Source of the DNA: Lineus longissimus
Taxonomy: Eukaryota > Nemertea > Pilidiophora > Heteronemertea > Lineidae
Assembly (NCBI RefSeq): GCF_910592395.1
Contig: NC_088308.1
Location: 21,963,501-22,027,500, forward strand
Direction: 5' to 3'
DNA: 64,000 bases
In this document: one piece after another, positions 1 through 13,000 of the stretch
Layout of the letters: each line of letters begins with the position of its first letter
Position numbering within the stretch: position 1 is the first letter of the stretch
Position numbers and translations under genes: made by a program
The notes under the pieces: generated by a model
Told to the model about the DNA's origin: nothing
Databases searched by the model: none
What the model saw: the letters and a program-made list of their open reading frames with translations, nothing else

Positions 1-3000
1 TCCTATCCGGACTTGAAGCTGGACGTGTGGCATGTGGGGCATTTGAAAGTGATGGATGCCATGAAGGATACTGAGTGCCATGTCAGCTATCTTGCCTGCA
101 TGGAGATCACCATTGCGGACGGGGGCACCGGACACCACCATGTAGGCATCTCCGATTGTCTCAACCTGGAAGACCATTTCAGAATGAGCAAAGTTTCTAT
201 TTGTACATGTTACCAAGGCAAGATAATGGAGGTCGTCCATTTGTATATCCGATTACTCCTGTCCATAATCTCAAATTGGTTTTCCTCAGTCATTTTGACC
301 TCTCTCAAGACACCTCTCTTTTAAAGACAGCATTTGTCAGTCCGAGGGTGTCCTCAATAGAGATGTTCTACTGTGTTTATAAAGTAGGGGGTTTGGTTCA
401 ATTAATTAATTACATGTACATGTACCTTGTAAACATCGTGTTTTTCTATGATGCTGTCGAACATCGTGTAGAGATCATTGAGTAAGTCGATCACCTGCAT
501 GGGTGTACTCTTGGCGGAGATCGTGGTAAAACCCACGATATCACTGAAGAATATCGTCACTCTCTCGAACGCCTCGGGCTTCACCAGGTCGCCCTTTTTT
601 AGCTTCTCTGCCACTTGCCTGCAAGAGGATAAAATACGGAGGTTTCGCACATGAAGCAAAACGGACGTCACACATAGCAAAGCACGCTCTTCCTTCTTCT
701 TTCCTCCTAGTAGGAGCTAAGTCACACCGAACCGCACGATGTACATGTAGGGCCTATTAAATTAGGCCAGCTCTGTAGCGCTGGTGGAAGTGCTCACAAT
801 CCGAACTTTTATTAAAACTATAGAACATTCACCAATCTGACTTACGGAAGGTAATTGGTAACAAACGCTGTATCTAGGACGTTGCTAATGTCTAGTTACC
901 TTGGAAGCATTCTGTACAAAAGCAGATCAGTCTTCTTCTTCTCCTCGATCAGTTCCCCAGTCCGCTGCTCGACGAGCTCCTCAAGATTGTTTGCATACTT
1001 CTCCATCATAGATAACATGTTGTCCATGATATTCAGCTTCCTGCAAAACAAAACGATTTACGGGTACGCCGTTCGTAATAATTGGTGGTCAAGGAAAACA
1101 GAATATTGCAAAAATCTTTTTTATAAAATAGTGTAGATCTGCCCCTGCCCTGGCTACAGGTTTGACTGCTTGCCACTGGTATCCTGTAAACCAATGCAAT
1201 CTGTTTTCCGGGGGGGGGGGCTGGCCTCCTTAGCAAAAGTAGACAACCAGTCTAGGAGAAGGACACCTCTTATCAAACTCGGGCAGTAAATGCCCATAAA
1301 AATTCCACCGAAGTCGTCAAGGTCGAGCCCTTGCGGCGTGGCTAAAAATCGGGACCCTGCGCACATACGACAAAATAGTTAAACAAATATCAACCCTGCA
1401 ACAGTACATTGTCTTTAATCTGCATGGACTGACCTTCCCTTATTAATGACATTCAGCGCCTTCCTAATTCCCGTGGTGTCCAGTCGGTCATTCGGGTTCT
1501 CCGCCCAGCAGGCCTCAATCATCTGGACCAGGTTGGCATTAGCGTCTTCGGGGACGTCATCGATATCGGGACGGAAGCAGTTTTTCTCGCCAGCTCTTAT
1601 TCTATCGATGATTTCTGAGAATAAAAATTGAAAGAGAAGCGTTCTGTAAGGGGCTTTGGTCTGACCTATTGAAAGCAATATGACCAGTGTTACGATTTTG
1701 AGTGTCTCCGTTTGTGAGCCGTCGTTTCCTCTACTGTCAAAAAGTTGGCAGACAAAATTACACGTTTTTTTCTCTTTCCTTCCATCAAGAAGTCATGGTT
1801 TCTCCTACTGTCTATTGTATCGAAACACTAAAATATGAGGAGCAACCCAAAACGTTGCACCGGTATGTCGGAGAAAAATTTGGTGTAACCATTTTCGCTT
1901 TATAACATCATTTTTTAATGACATGTATAGTATCATGATCATGCAGTCCGATGGATGAGAAGGGAAGGGAAATGAATATCATGAACCTCATGATCATATT
2001 CTATCCCTTTAAACGTAGCCGGTGTATATCTTCAATCTGGATAAGATGCAAAACCTTGGTGGTCAAGATTGGATGGGAAAGGAAGCAGATGCAGAAGTAA
2101 AAGAAAACCAAGGAGTAGGAGTAGAATTTTAGGAGAATAAAACAAGGAGGAGAGTCGGGGAAGAAGAAGAACCAAAATATGCAATCAGCGCCATCCCCAC
2201 GGCACGGATATGTCAAGAATGGACCACTGATTGAAATGACTGATACATGGGAGGATTATGACTATCTACCTCTTGGCGTGATCGTCTCTCCCCCATGAGA
2301 GCTCAGTTACGGATATGGTGAGGATAGACCTCTGAGTAAAATGACCTACCTCTTGGAGTCAAGGTTTCTGTGCTATATGGTGCTCGACGGAAGGTTATCT
2401 CATACACTATGATTCCAAAACCATATACATCGCCTTTTTGTGTACCTCCGGGAGGCGGCAAAGCCTGGCGAAGGAGTTCGGGGGCAGTCCACCATAAACC
2501 TGAAGACGATATAGGCAAAGGTTAGTTTATGACAGTTGTTACTTTATACCAGAAGTGGCTGACTGTGCAATCAAAAATGACCAATTTTGTTTGATAAGTA
2601 CGCTTATATTAAAGCAACGGTATGGTCACTTCGATCACACCCGTCCTTAAGCATGTACATTTGCACTTATAGATACGTGTACATTTGTCCTAAGTACCAA
2701 AAACCAGTAAGCTTCTCCCAAGATGACAGATGAGTGCAGAAATGTCCCTTCGGTATTGTAGGCCTACCCATTTCATTGATCGAGCTCATTACGTAAAATC
2801 TTCTTAGTGATGTTCCTGGTATCCTGCGTCGTCTAGGACAAAGCCTTTTCTAACATCAAAAGGCTGTCGCATTTGGTTCATTTTGGAATAATAAAACGCC
2901 ATGGTCCATCTTAACATGTAGGAGGCTGTCGTTAGATACAGTACATGTAGTTGCAATGACAGTGTACAGTTGAAGATAGATAAAACATCGTCGTATCGCC

Positions 3001-6000
3001 GTCATCCAGCGAATGGACATATCCGTCCGTTATTCAGCTGATAAGATGATACGATCGTATTACCTCTAGAATATCGTGTAGTTGGCACTTACGGCTGTAT
3101 CGTTCATGATCGCCTAACTCGTCCTCCCTTTGCCCCACCTTCAACCTCTGTAAACCATAGTCCGTGATCTTTAACATCCACCGACTGTCCATCACGCAGT
3201 TGCTGCTCTTGAGATTGCCATGTGACTTGAGGAAGGAGGAGTGCAAATAGTGAAGACCCTAGAAAAGATCGGAGATGCAGCGGAAAGATCCCGATCCACC
3301 TCTCGTCTCAACGAGAGAGAGTTGGATTTCTGAAAACTTTAAGAATCGACATATGTCATCGAGGTTTTCAACGGTGCATGTGCGTAATCTGATGAGCATG
3401 GCTTTTAGAAGAGGTTTTCTTTACTACCTCAAATTTAGAGTAATGTTTCATGCTTAAAATTCAGAAAGACTCTGAATGTATAAAATGAGTGACACACGTT
3501 ATTAAAATACTAGCTGGGCTTAGTAAAAGGCAAGAAAATATGTAAATTTCTGTATACATGTACATTGTACATGTAACTCGATTTGACAAAGGTAACTTAC
3601 GTTGCTCAAATCTTGTATGAGTGACCTCTTGAACAGTAAGTCTAACTTGATATCGTCATTTTCTATGATATCCTGAAAGTACGAACCGAAAGGAACTGTC
3701 ATTTATTGAATTGCCCTAACTGGTAAGTTCGTCATCGTTCTACCTCAAAAAAGTCTATTGTCATACTTAAAACACCTTCTTTGGTCATCATTCGCCAATA
3801 CGAATGTTTAACTTGTGCCATGCGCAGTTAATACGATTCGACATGTATGTTTTACGGCACTGAAAGCACAAATTTCTTTAAGAGCAGGGTCAACTTACCA
3901 CGAGGCTGCCTTTGGCACAGTATGCAAACAGGACCGCAAAGTTTGGCGGGTCAACACAGGCTCCGATGAAAGGATTCATATTCTCGTGACCAAGATCACG
4001 CATCTGAAACCAAAATAACGGCTTTATAAGTCGTCCCCGAGATAACAAGTCGTCCCCCCAACTTGATCCCGCCCATTAAAGAAATCATGCTAATGTCCGT
4101 TTCCAGCCGCCGTACCTATGGGTTGGATGAAAAAGATTTTCAAAGCTGCAGTTTGAAGAGTTCGGCTTTCATTTAGTATCAACAAACCTCTCTCAATTCA
4201 AACGGATCTGATAATATACGCAAAGTCCATAACTCACCGCCTTCAGTTGAACCAAGTCCTCTTTAGTCAGTTGTAGAGTATCCTTTCTGATCCTGGTGAC
4301 GGCAATAGTTTGACCTTTATAGCGGCCAAGAGTTGTGAAGTTCTGTTCAAGTGGTGCCGGGGAAATTGGCCTCCCACTTTGACTGCCTCTAGAAGAATTG
4401 CGAGACTTTGTTGAACTCAGAAAACTAACCTGAAATATGTATAGAGATCATTCAATCAACTTTTGTTTTCCATTCGAAGGACAAAGCCATCGAGCCGCCT
4501 CAGCTTATAACTTCTAGGATTATCATTAAGACAACTACCAGCCTGGTAAAACCACGCGCCTCCCTGCGAAATATCGTGATATTTGGGTGGTCGATCGCTC
4601 CGGTAAACGTACCTACAATCCAACCTTGAGTCAGGAAATGGCGAAGGCGCAAAGGCTTGGGACGAAGCTGGTCCAACTACGTGATTTAAGGAATAGGAAC
4701 CGGAAATAGAGGGTCGATGTTGGGTAACTAAGACTCTTGGGAGTGGTGCTAACATTGGAGACAAGTTTTGTGGTTCCCAATGGATTTTCCCTTTGAAATA
4801 ATGATGTAGGATATATGCCAGAATTTCCTTCAAATTAAAAGACAGGGAGGAAGTTTTAGGCCAATTTGGCTGAAATTGCGCATAAATTTGAAGGGAACGG
4901 ATCATGTACACATGTACTGTAATTTATTTTAATTCAAACTCTGCATTTTCATCTAACTTACTTGGCTTTCTAAACCTCGTTTCTGAGTGACAAGCGTTAT
5001 TTCATTGTAGTTAACTTTCCATAACATCTTGGCTAATGCTTCTTCCTGTTTTTTTCTTCTGCAATACATGTAAATAAAATCGTTAGAATGTACTTCTAAA
5101 ACTCAGAAATGTTGACACAGAATGCCGTAAGTGACATTCAGAATCGTTTTAAAGGCCTTCAAATATTCCCTTAAAATCATAAGAAGCTATATTTTATGTT
5201 TTAACTTACTATTTCTCAGATCAAGACATCATCCTACACGTATGGCATACAATGATAAAAATGCGAATGTCACTTCTGACCTTTTTTTCCTCAAGGGGAC
5301 GAATTATCCTTTTATATCCGTACCTTATCCAGTAGGCTAGTCCTCCGGCGGCGGTGGCAACCACAAAAAGTGCGACGACCACACCAACTATCACACCTGG
5401 AAGTGGTAGAAGGTTGACACAATGCTTCCATACGGAAATTACTCTAGTTTCAACGATCTAAGACCGGTTGGTTAATGACTTAGAAATCAACACAAAGGTC
5501 AACCCGGAACGTTTCAACCAACTTGGTTGCGCAAACCCCTTGCCTATCCATGCTGTGTAAACATTTTAAACGGCATTTTCAAAAAATATTTTCCAAAATA
5601 TTCGAAAACCCCTAATTCTAAGAGTGCAGTCAGAGCTCTAACACTACTGGATGGATTATTTCAAATTTGGACTTATTGAAAAGTATTTACTCTCAGCTAG
5701 TCAAATGTAGTAGACTGCACTACTATTCATCAATGATTACCCCCCCCCCCCCCCGATTATCACGTACCTGTATTGTCCTCTTTGCACTTCTCGTTAAAGA
5801 AGCCACAGCTTGGAGTGTCAGGTGGAGGTTTCCTTCGAGAATTTACCCAGTCGATGGTGCCGACTTCCACCACTTGCTGCCAATATAATACGGTAAAGTG
5901 GGTGAAACAATTTTTTCTATACACTACGGACGCAGTGGATAGGCCTCTCGCTTCCTCTTAGAAATAAGAATGGGATCATGAGCGGACTGCGTTGATGAGT

Positions 6001-9000
6001 TGGCAATTTCCCGGTGATGACCGGTGTAGATGATGGTACGCATGTGGTAATGGCAAATAAAATGAATAAATGGTCAAAAACGGTCTTAGATTTGTGAAAC
6101 TAGAGTACCTTCCGTGTCAAAGACAGACTGAAAAGAACATCCAAACGTGTGGTAAAACGAAAACCCACTCACCAGTCCCTGAGTGAGAAGCACTTCAATG
6201 GCTGGGTACTTTTCCCCAGTATCTTTGTCAAACTTCCAATACGTGTAGTCGGGCTCTCTGTCGCCGTTATCGTCAAATGCTACTCTCCCCGTCACACCTT
6301 CGAATGTCGTATTCTTGGCCATTTCGAGAAATAATGTGCCATTGGTGATATTACCGCCGATATCCAAGATCTTTTGGTAGACGACGCCATAGCAATAGAA
6401 CGTGTCATGGGCGAAAGACACGTATTGCGACACCTGCAAAGGATATGATTTTAGAAATTAGGCCATGAAGTGAATCGCTAAGCACTTTGAAACAGTTCAG
6501 TTGCACATATATAAAGCGTTTTATTAGAGCGTCAACTTCATATCTCTTACATTTCGCTGATGGCAATGCAATGTTCGATAACTCTGTTGCAGACATGCCG
6601 ATCTACCGGCGTTGTGCGTCGGTATCCAACATATGAAGAAGGAGTGACTCTTCAATATACCGAACTGTAGTTGGACGTTTCGGAGCAACGGGCAATAACT
6701 TCTAATGATTACCATACCGTCACATTAAGTAGCGAGTTGTTGTTGTATGGTGGCTCTGATAAAATTCTGGCGTAGTTTTTTCTGAAATCTTTTTCTTCCT
6801 CGCTTTCTCTCCACGTGATCTGAAAATAATAGGTATATGGATTATAGATTATCAAAAATGTCGTCAGGTGGTCACTTGTGTTTTTGTATCGATTAAGGGG
6901 CTGAGCTGCTAGCGGGGGGGGGGGGTATGATTCCAAATAAAACTACTATACCCAAACATTTTCCTGTAGCTTTTATGATAGTACTCACGTGGGAGAGTTA
7001 TTGACCACAATTGTTTTCAGCAAAAGAATTTCAACCTTTTCACTATAGCCATTTTCTAAATACCCTGTACATGTATATAAAATGAGTATTACTGACAAGA
7101 TACATGTTGGTCTTGCCTACACGTCGGTACGAGGAAATATAACACTCACATAAAAAAGAGACTGGTAGGCTTCTTTCGCCACGTCGTTGTCTGGGTCATT
7201 GGTTATTTCCCAATGCTTTGGTTTGAGATTTAGACTGTGCGTCCCCGGGTAGAAGTAGACGTATTCGCCATTTGTCATTCCTAACTTCTGCGCCGCGATC
7301 AAAATCCTCCGTCCTTCATCAATTTTACTACTGCGCCTGCCGCATATCACAATAACTGAAATAAGGAATCATGCATGCTGTAAATCACACACCGGACAAC
7401 GGGTTTTATCGCTGTGACATGCGTTATTCATACTAACCATAAAAATGCGCCTTTGCATTTTTGCAATTCGCAAAATTTCCGGATAACTTTCTCAACTTTT
7501 ACTAATGAGAGAGATTGCTTTTAAACGCAGCTACATCACACGATAGTCGCTGGCATCTCTAAAAAAAACTCCCTTGCGCCCTTGCAAATCTGGTGGTTTA
7601 CAATCCCGTATGCAGCAAACATATTTACCTTGTCAGTGGAGCTCACCTAATATAATATATCAATGCAGTTGAATTGGATCTTTCAGCATCATCGTCAAGT
7701 AAAAGATTTGCCAATTTTTATGAAGATATACCACCAAGGACATCCTCGAATAACTCCATAAATGAACATCTTTCCACATTCAGGCGCCTGTGGTATTCAT
7801 TGTGATAAATTCGTTTGTTCACAGGTGGCCCCGCGTCAATCGCTCCTTGATTTTGTGAGATGCCGAAAACCTTACGTAAACCGTACTTACTACGAGCCCT
7901 TTGCCTTAAACGGTTAAGGTGATCCTCCACCATAGCGTCGCTAAACTGGCTGCTTTCAAAGATTATCTGTTCGGCAATATCGACGCCACTTTTCGGGAAA
8001 AGTTGGTCGATTCCTTCCCTTGCGTATGAACAAATCGCTGTTTGAAGAAATGAGCATAACATAAATCTTTTATCATGGCGTTGCCTATAGTCGGCAGCAG
8101 TTGGCGATGTGCAAGCGTCAGAAATACATGTATCTTTCATAAGCGCTAAATACCGTCTGCTGTACGTTGCCACGGTCACGTCATGTCATATGACGATTTC
8201 CTTGCTGGCCGTAGCCGAAATGTCGATGACTGTGGAGGCGACAGAAAGCGTGCATTTTACTGACGGCAGGACTATGACAAAGATCGCCCGGTCTGCTACG
8301 TACTGTCTCTAAGGACGTTACCAGTGTGGTATACTATGAAACACTTTTAAGTATGTCATAGTGTACCACACTTAAAAATGTACGACATTAAAAATGAGGT
8401 GTAGCGAAAAGTAGAAGACGCAGCGCTTAATGTATGTGAAAAGTGATCAAAGTCATTACCATGATTCTATCATACGATCTTAACGTAAGGTTGAGGTCTT
8501 TTTAGCTCTAAATCCAAAAATAATCAGCGTGACTTTTAAAATGGGTGGACTAGAATCGCACTGACACCAGCGTCAATGAAGCGCTCGAAATTCCTGGTGT
8601 ATGGAGGGCGCCGGAAAACATCTCCAGTGTCGTTGAGAAACTTACAAGCTTTATTCAGGAACACTGCGATTTTCTTCCACTTGTACTTCTGACATACCAG
8701 TAATAATGACTTGGCGAACTTTGAAAAGGTTCCTAGCCCCGAGCGAACAAGGGTCTTGTACTTTTTCTTGTCAGTTAGTATGGGATTCGTGGAGGCCCAG
8801 CTGAAGTGGGGTACGTTCCAATAGGAAGAGAGATAGCCCACTGGGACAGTATCTAAACAGAACAATTGATTTTAGTCTCGTGTTAAAAGCAATGATAGTC
8901 CATTCATAAATGGTATGTCAGCATCATTTGGGGCTCTGGAGGGCAAACTGTCAACTACTAGCGCTCTATTCATTGCTAAAATTCGAATCGAGGTACGTTT

Positions 9001-10063
9001 GAGCTGACTTTCGGAGTCAATGAGAGACTACTTTGATTCAGTTACCAAGGTTACCATTTCGGCAATCGGACCACTTTGATTGGACGATTTCAAATTTTGC
9101 TTTCGGAAACTCCTGAATGTCTTACTTTGTGAGTTTGGTGGCCCAATGTACACATTGACACTGTGATTGACCTTCATTTCGACAGCTAGACCGGCGGCTC
9201 TCTTAGGAGTATTTTTATCATCATTAAAAATCGGCCTGGAAGAATAAGGATAATATTAATGCAATGATGCATGATGCATTTGGAATTCATGAAATACCGG
9301 TAACTCGTGTTTAACATGGGAATCAATTGTTCATACTGCTTTGGGTCACACAAAACTTTAAAATACTCCGGGAAGTCCAACTGGCAGTTGGCTAGATTAT
9401 TTTAACCGTGTTTTAGAAAAGGCCAAGTTGCTCCATGATTTTGGCCTTGCGATAGCCTAGTTAATGCTTATCCAGTGACCATCAGACCAAGTGACATTCG
9501 GCCATACCATAAAGTGATAAACGAGAAGGTAGGTAGATGACGTAATTTGTGTTTCAGTTCATTTTGATTGATACCAGTCTGAACCATCTCGGTTTTCAGA
9601 GAATACAGTACGTTACTGAACAAAAATGGCAACACTATGCATTTGCAAAAAATTGTGTACAAAAATATACTTTCAGTACTTCAGATAAAAACCAGTTCAG
9701 GAGACAGATTAAATCTTGAGGAGTGTTATACTGGCTTTAACATGTCCTTTTTTAGGAGTAACGCTTTTTGAAAACGGAACTACTTGTATTTCACCATGTA
9801 TAAGCTTGCATATACAGGCGTCCACAATGCTAGAAAAACCGAGATGGTGTGGGGCATACCTAAATGTGTAGTTGGTCATAAGCCCGTTTTTATGCAGCTT
9901 GTCTATAGCAATCAGGAAGGCTCCCATATTTTGATCCCATCCAAAGACTCCTCCTTTTCTAGTCAGAATCCCAAGCCTCAGTTCCTCGCCATGGTTGGAT
10001 TTTATCAGAGACAAGAACACGGTTGAAATGACGATAACATAGCCTGCTACGTCACTGACGTCA
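1..10063 (-). CDS. Receptor (membrane) guanylate cyclase, natriuretic-peptide-receptor type, partial at both ends
   Basis: Makes cGMP at the plasma membrane in response to an extracellular ligand. Nineteen exons can be read on the minus strand: 9816-10063 and 9126-9197 (limits approximate), 8568-8852, 7891-8037, 7150-7355, 6718-6819, 6173-6433, 5768-5876, 5324-5396, 4962-5058, 4238-4429, 3899-4003, 3601-3672, 3093-3258, 2350-2499, 1434-1614, 900-1040, 426-618, 1-165. Seen in order: ANF-receptor-type ligand domain ([24 protein letters not shown]), juxtamembrane [15 protein letters not shown], a hydrophobic helix ([20 protein letters not shown]), a kinase-homology domain with HGNLKSSNC in place of the HRD catalytic loop, DYG for DFG and WTAPELL, a linker ([19 protein letters not shown]), and the cyclase core ([25 protein letters not shown]). 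The catalytic metal-binding Asp region is intact, so it is probably active. No ATG is available in the outermost exon, so a signal-peptide exon must lie further right. The extreme C-terminus is off the window. The ligand cannot be told from sequence. Confidence 0.93.
4023..4058. repeat. Two-unit relic of the TCGGGGGGACGACTTATTA minisatellite
   Basis: In a guanylate cyclase intron, the stretch TTATAAGTCGTCCCC / GAGATAACAAGTCGTCCCCCC is the reverse complement of two units of the 14-copy minisatellite at 16240-16528. No terminal inverted repeats are visible here, so it may be a decayed copy or a solo fragment. Confidence 0.6.
4535..4680. repeat. Dispersed repeat, copy 1 (matches 12276-12425)
   Basis: About 145 bp beginning CCTGGTAAAACCA and including TCGTGATATT, GTAAACGTA, CAATCCAAC, a CAGGAA..TGGCGA stretch and GGG.CGA.GCTG is shared in the same orientation with 12276-12425. 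It lies in a guanylate cyclase intron. An open frame runs through it on the minus strand, but no GT donor follows at the right place, so I treat it as a repeat and not an exon. Confidence 0.6.
5324..5396 (-). other. Transmembrane-helix exon of the receptor guanylate cyclase
   Basis: A single 73-nt exon encodes almost exactly the membrane-spanning helix ([19 protein letters not shown], then LAYW and a basic residue). It sits between the PPPDTP/NEKC juxtamembrane exon (5768-5876) and the start of the intracellular part (4962-5058, [19 protein letters not shown]). The exon ends at a GTACGG donor. The single helix fixes the topology: ligand domain outside, kinase-homology and cyclase domains inside. 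Confidence 0.9.
8323..8372. repeat. 50-bp near-perfect palindrome in a receptor intron
   Basis: AGTGTGGTATACTATGA (8323-8339) and TCATAGTGTACCACACT (8356-8372) pair with one mismatch across a 16-nt loop that itself contains AACACTTTTAAG. This is a hairpin-type insertion or a very small MITE. No target-site duplication is obvious. Confidence 0.7.
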
Positions 10064-13000
10064 CTGAAACATTATAATAGTACAGTCATACAGGTTATGA
10101 CATACAACCTAAAGGAAGACCATAGGCAGGGGACAGGCGGGTCAGATTTAGTTTCACGAAATCAGCGATAAGTGTCCGGCTTCTCTACATTTTGTCAGTA
10201 CATTGGCACTATTCGCGGTTTTCTAACCAGACCCAGTTCAACTGTGCATTATATCAAGAGTTAACAAAAGCTAGTCTTTATTAATTCTTGATAATATGTT
10301 TTCAACTATATACCATACCACCAAGAATTCTAGTCTTTATGAATTCTTGATACCACCAAATAGGTTTACCTTCTAGAATATCGCCCCCCCCCCCGCCCTT
10401 TATTGTGGACAGACATGTTAGATGTTTGATAAGTGGCAGCAGGTTTGACGTTTTCATCCATTAATGTGACCGACATTGACTAGGATTCTGCATATCTCTA
10501 TTTCCCAGCGGATTACCAGTTCCCCACTATTCAAACATAAACCTTTACGATGATTGCAAAACTTGTCATTTCTATTATGCACAAGTGATCCTTATTTCTG
10601 ACACTGAAGACGTGTTTTCCGTCGATGTTCTTCTTGGAATCTATCGTTATCAGTCTTGTTTATTTTTATGGTTGCGGTACATCACTTTTGTCATCTGCCA
10701 GAAATGTCTCCTATTAGTTTTGTCAATTCAAGTTTTGGAGAGAAAAAAAGTGTTCTTGTGTTATTTAATCAAGGTCATTTTCAATAAAGGTTAGATACAC
10801 AAAGCAAACTATGTTATAAGTGTTATAAGCGGTACATATTCCGATCGTTTCATCAAAGTTGCGAGATCAAAACACTCCAACCGGTGCAGAAGTTTTTTTG
10901 TCGGGAATAACGTTGATTCAACGTTTATTCGGTATTGAGGGTTTAAGTTCAGAAAGTTTAGTAGGGTGACATAAACGTCAGCAACCCGGTAATTATGAAC
11001 AGCAACCACACCAGGCAGCTTACTTGCGATAAAAGAAATTTGATTAACTTTGAATGAGAAACATAGGGGGGCTTTATCAAATACATGTATATGTAATGCC
11101 CCGATGCTTTCCTGGACCCTTCGTGCGTATTCTTTATATCAACATCATTGTTTTTAATTATTGTAACAAAATACGGACAGGCTATCGACCACCATGCAGT
11201 CTCTATGACTTTTTCAATTTCATTGTTGTATGGATAAAGTTAGGGTCGTGGCATATCACCCCCTGTCGCAAACCCATTATTCATCATCTAATTGTACTTT
11301 CGTTGACCATCACTACATGCCGTATGACGATGGTGGTCGCGAACTCGGCGAAGAATACGACCTTCGTATACTAATTACAGTTATCGAGCCGAGCGGAGAG
11401 AGCTTGCATCGGAAATCAAGAAAGACATTCTTATTATATTTCTTCCGCAAAATTTCCAAAAATAAATCTTTGCGCGGTTACATAGTGTGACACGTTATAT
11501 CTAATTAGCGGCTAATTGACGCCTACCCGTCGTTCATCAGGCCTGATCAAAGTGCGATTAGGCTAACCTCAGATTGATCGTCCCTGATTTTCACCCCAGT
11601 GTATTCCGGATCCATCCTCGTAGGAACGGAACCGGAAATAAGTACAGAGGTACCGGAAGGCAGAACACAGCGCCGACTGGAATGTTTGAATACATGTACA
11701 TGTACTCGATCAACGGCTTGATGGGGTACATGAAAAATCGTCGTTGGTTCGATTTTGTCCCCTGTCCATTTTGGCTGGGTAGGAAAACGCCTGGACATCG
11801 CAGTAATCAGTCCTGATATCCTCGGATTGATTAATACTTTAGGACAAAGCCAGGGCTACATGTATTGCAAAGTTTCATCATCATTAGTGTTCTTTGCACT
11901 GTAAATAAATCAAACGAATATTATCAACTAGCGCGGGGGGGGGGGGCTTGCTTAGAATAGCCGTGGTAGTTATCAGCACAAGTTACATGTATGCACCAGC
12001 AGATGATACTACATGTATTTCCCCTCAGTACGAGAAACAGAATTTTCTATCTTAACTTGTAATGTACATGCATTTACATTTATGGCTGTACACCTTCCCC
12101 GATGCACTTTTCAAAAGATAGTGCATACAATGTAAAAAATGGATAAAACAAACGATTTCATCCTAACTTTTTCCTTAGTAAATTTATTACAACACCTCTC
12201 ATCATGATATTAGAATAAGCTAAATCGTGCCTTGCCAGCAGTGACTGGTGACCTATCACCTGTTCTAGTGCCTGGTAAAACCATGCGCATCCCTGCAGGA
12301 CCTCGTGATATTGGATATTTGATATTTAATTGTAAACGTAGCTACATGTATAGTTACATGTACACATATACAATCCAACTTTGCGTCAGGAATTGGCGAT
12401 GTCGCAATGACCTGGGGCGAGGCTGTTTTCTACATACATAATGTACTCTACCCGGAAGTCTACTCAATTGTTATCATTCATCTATTTGATGAAAGATCCG
12501 CTTCAAAGGTGCAGCGCCATGTGATCAACATGATAACCTTACCTCGGCTGTAGTTGCCTCAAGCAAGTCAAATATGCCGACCTACTATGCATTGTTATTG
12601 GCTGAATCAGACACATAATAACGGTCATCGATTTCGAACTTGATCCCATTTCCAGCGCGTAATGGTTTATGATCTACCTTAATGTGTTAAAAAAAGAAAT
12701 AACCTGCAACTTGTATACAATACATGAAGAAATTGGTTGGAATCAAAAACGGTTTTCTGACTTTGTTGAAAACGTCGCATCGTAGAAATACAATATAAAG
12801 AACACAATTAACAGTATAAAGTTAGAATCCCAGTTACACCACTCTCCATTCTTACGCGATATTGAATAAGTGAACTGGTACCGAGTAGTGATATCAAAAC
12901 GTTCGGGTTATTCCATTTTTTTATAGTAAAGGGACTAAGAAAACGAAGACCATCTGCTGCCCGTCTTACACTCGTGCGGGAGTGGATTTTTCGCTATTAT

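Noticed and set aside
4456-4911. 151-codon minus-strand open frame as a receptor exon
   Set aside because: No GT donor in a usable position, no similarity to receptor cyclase juxtamembrane regions, and part of it is a dispersed repeat.
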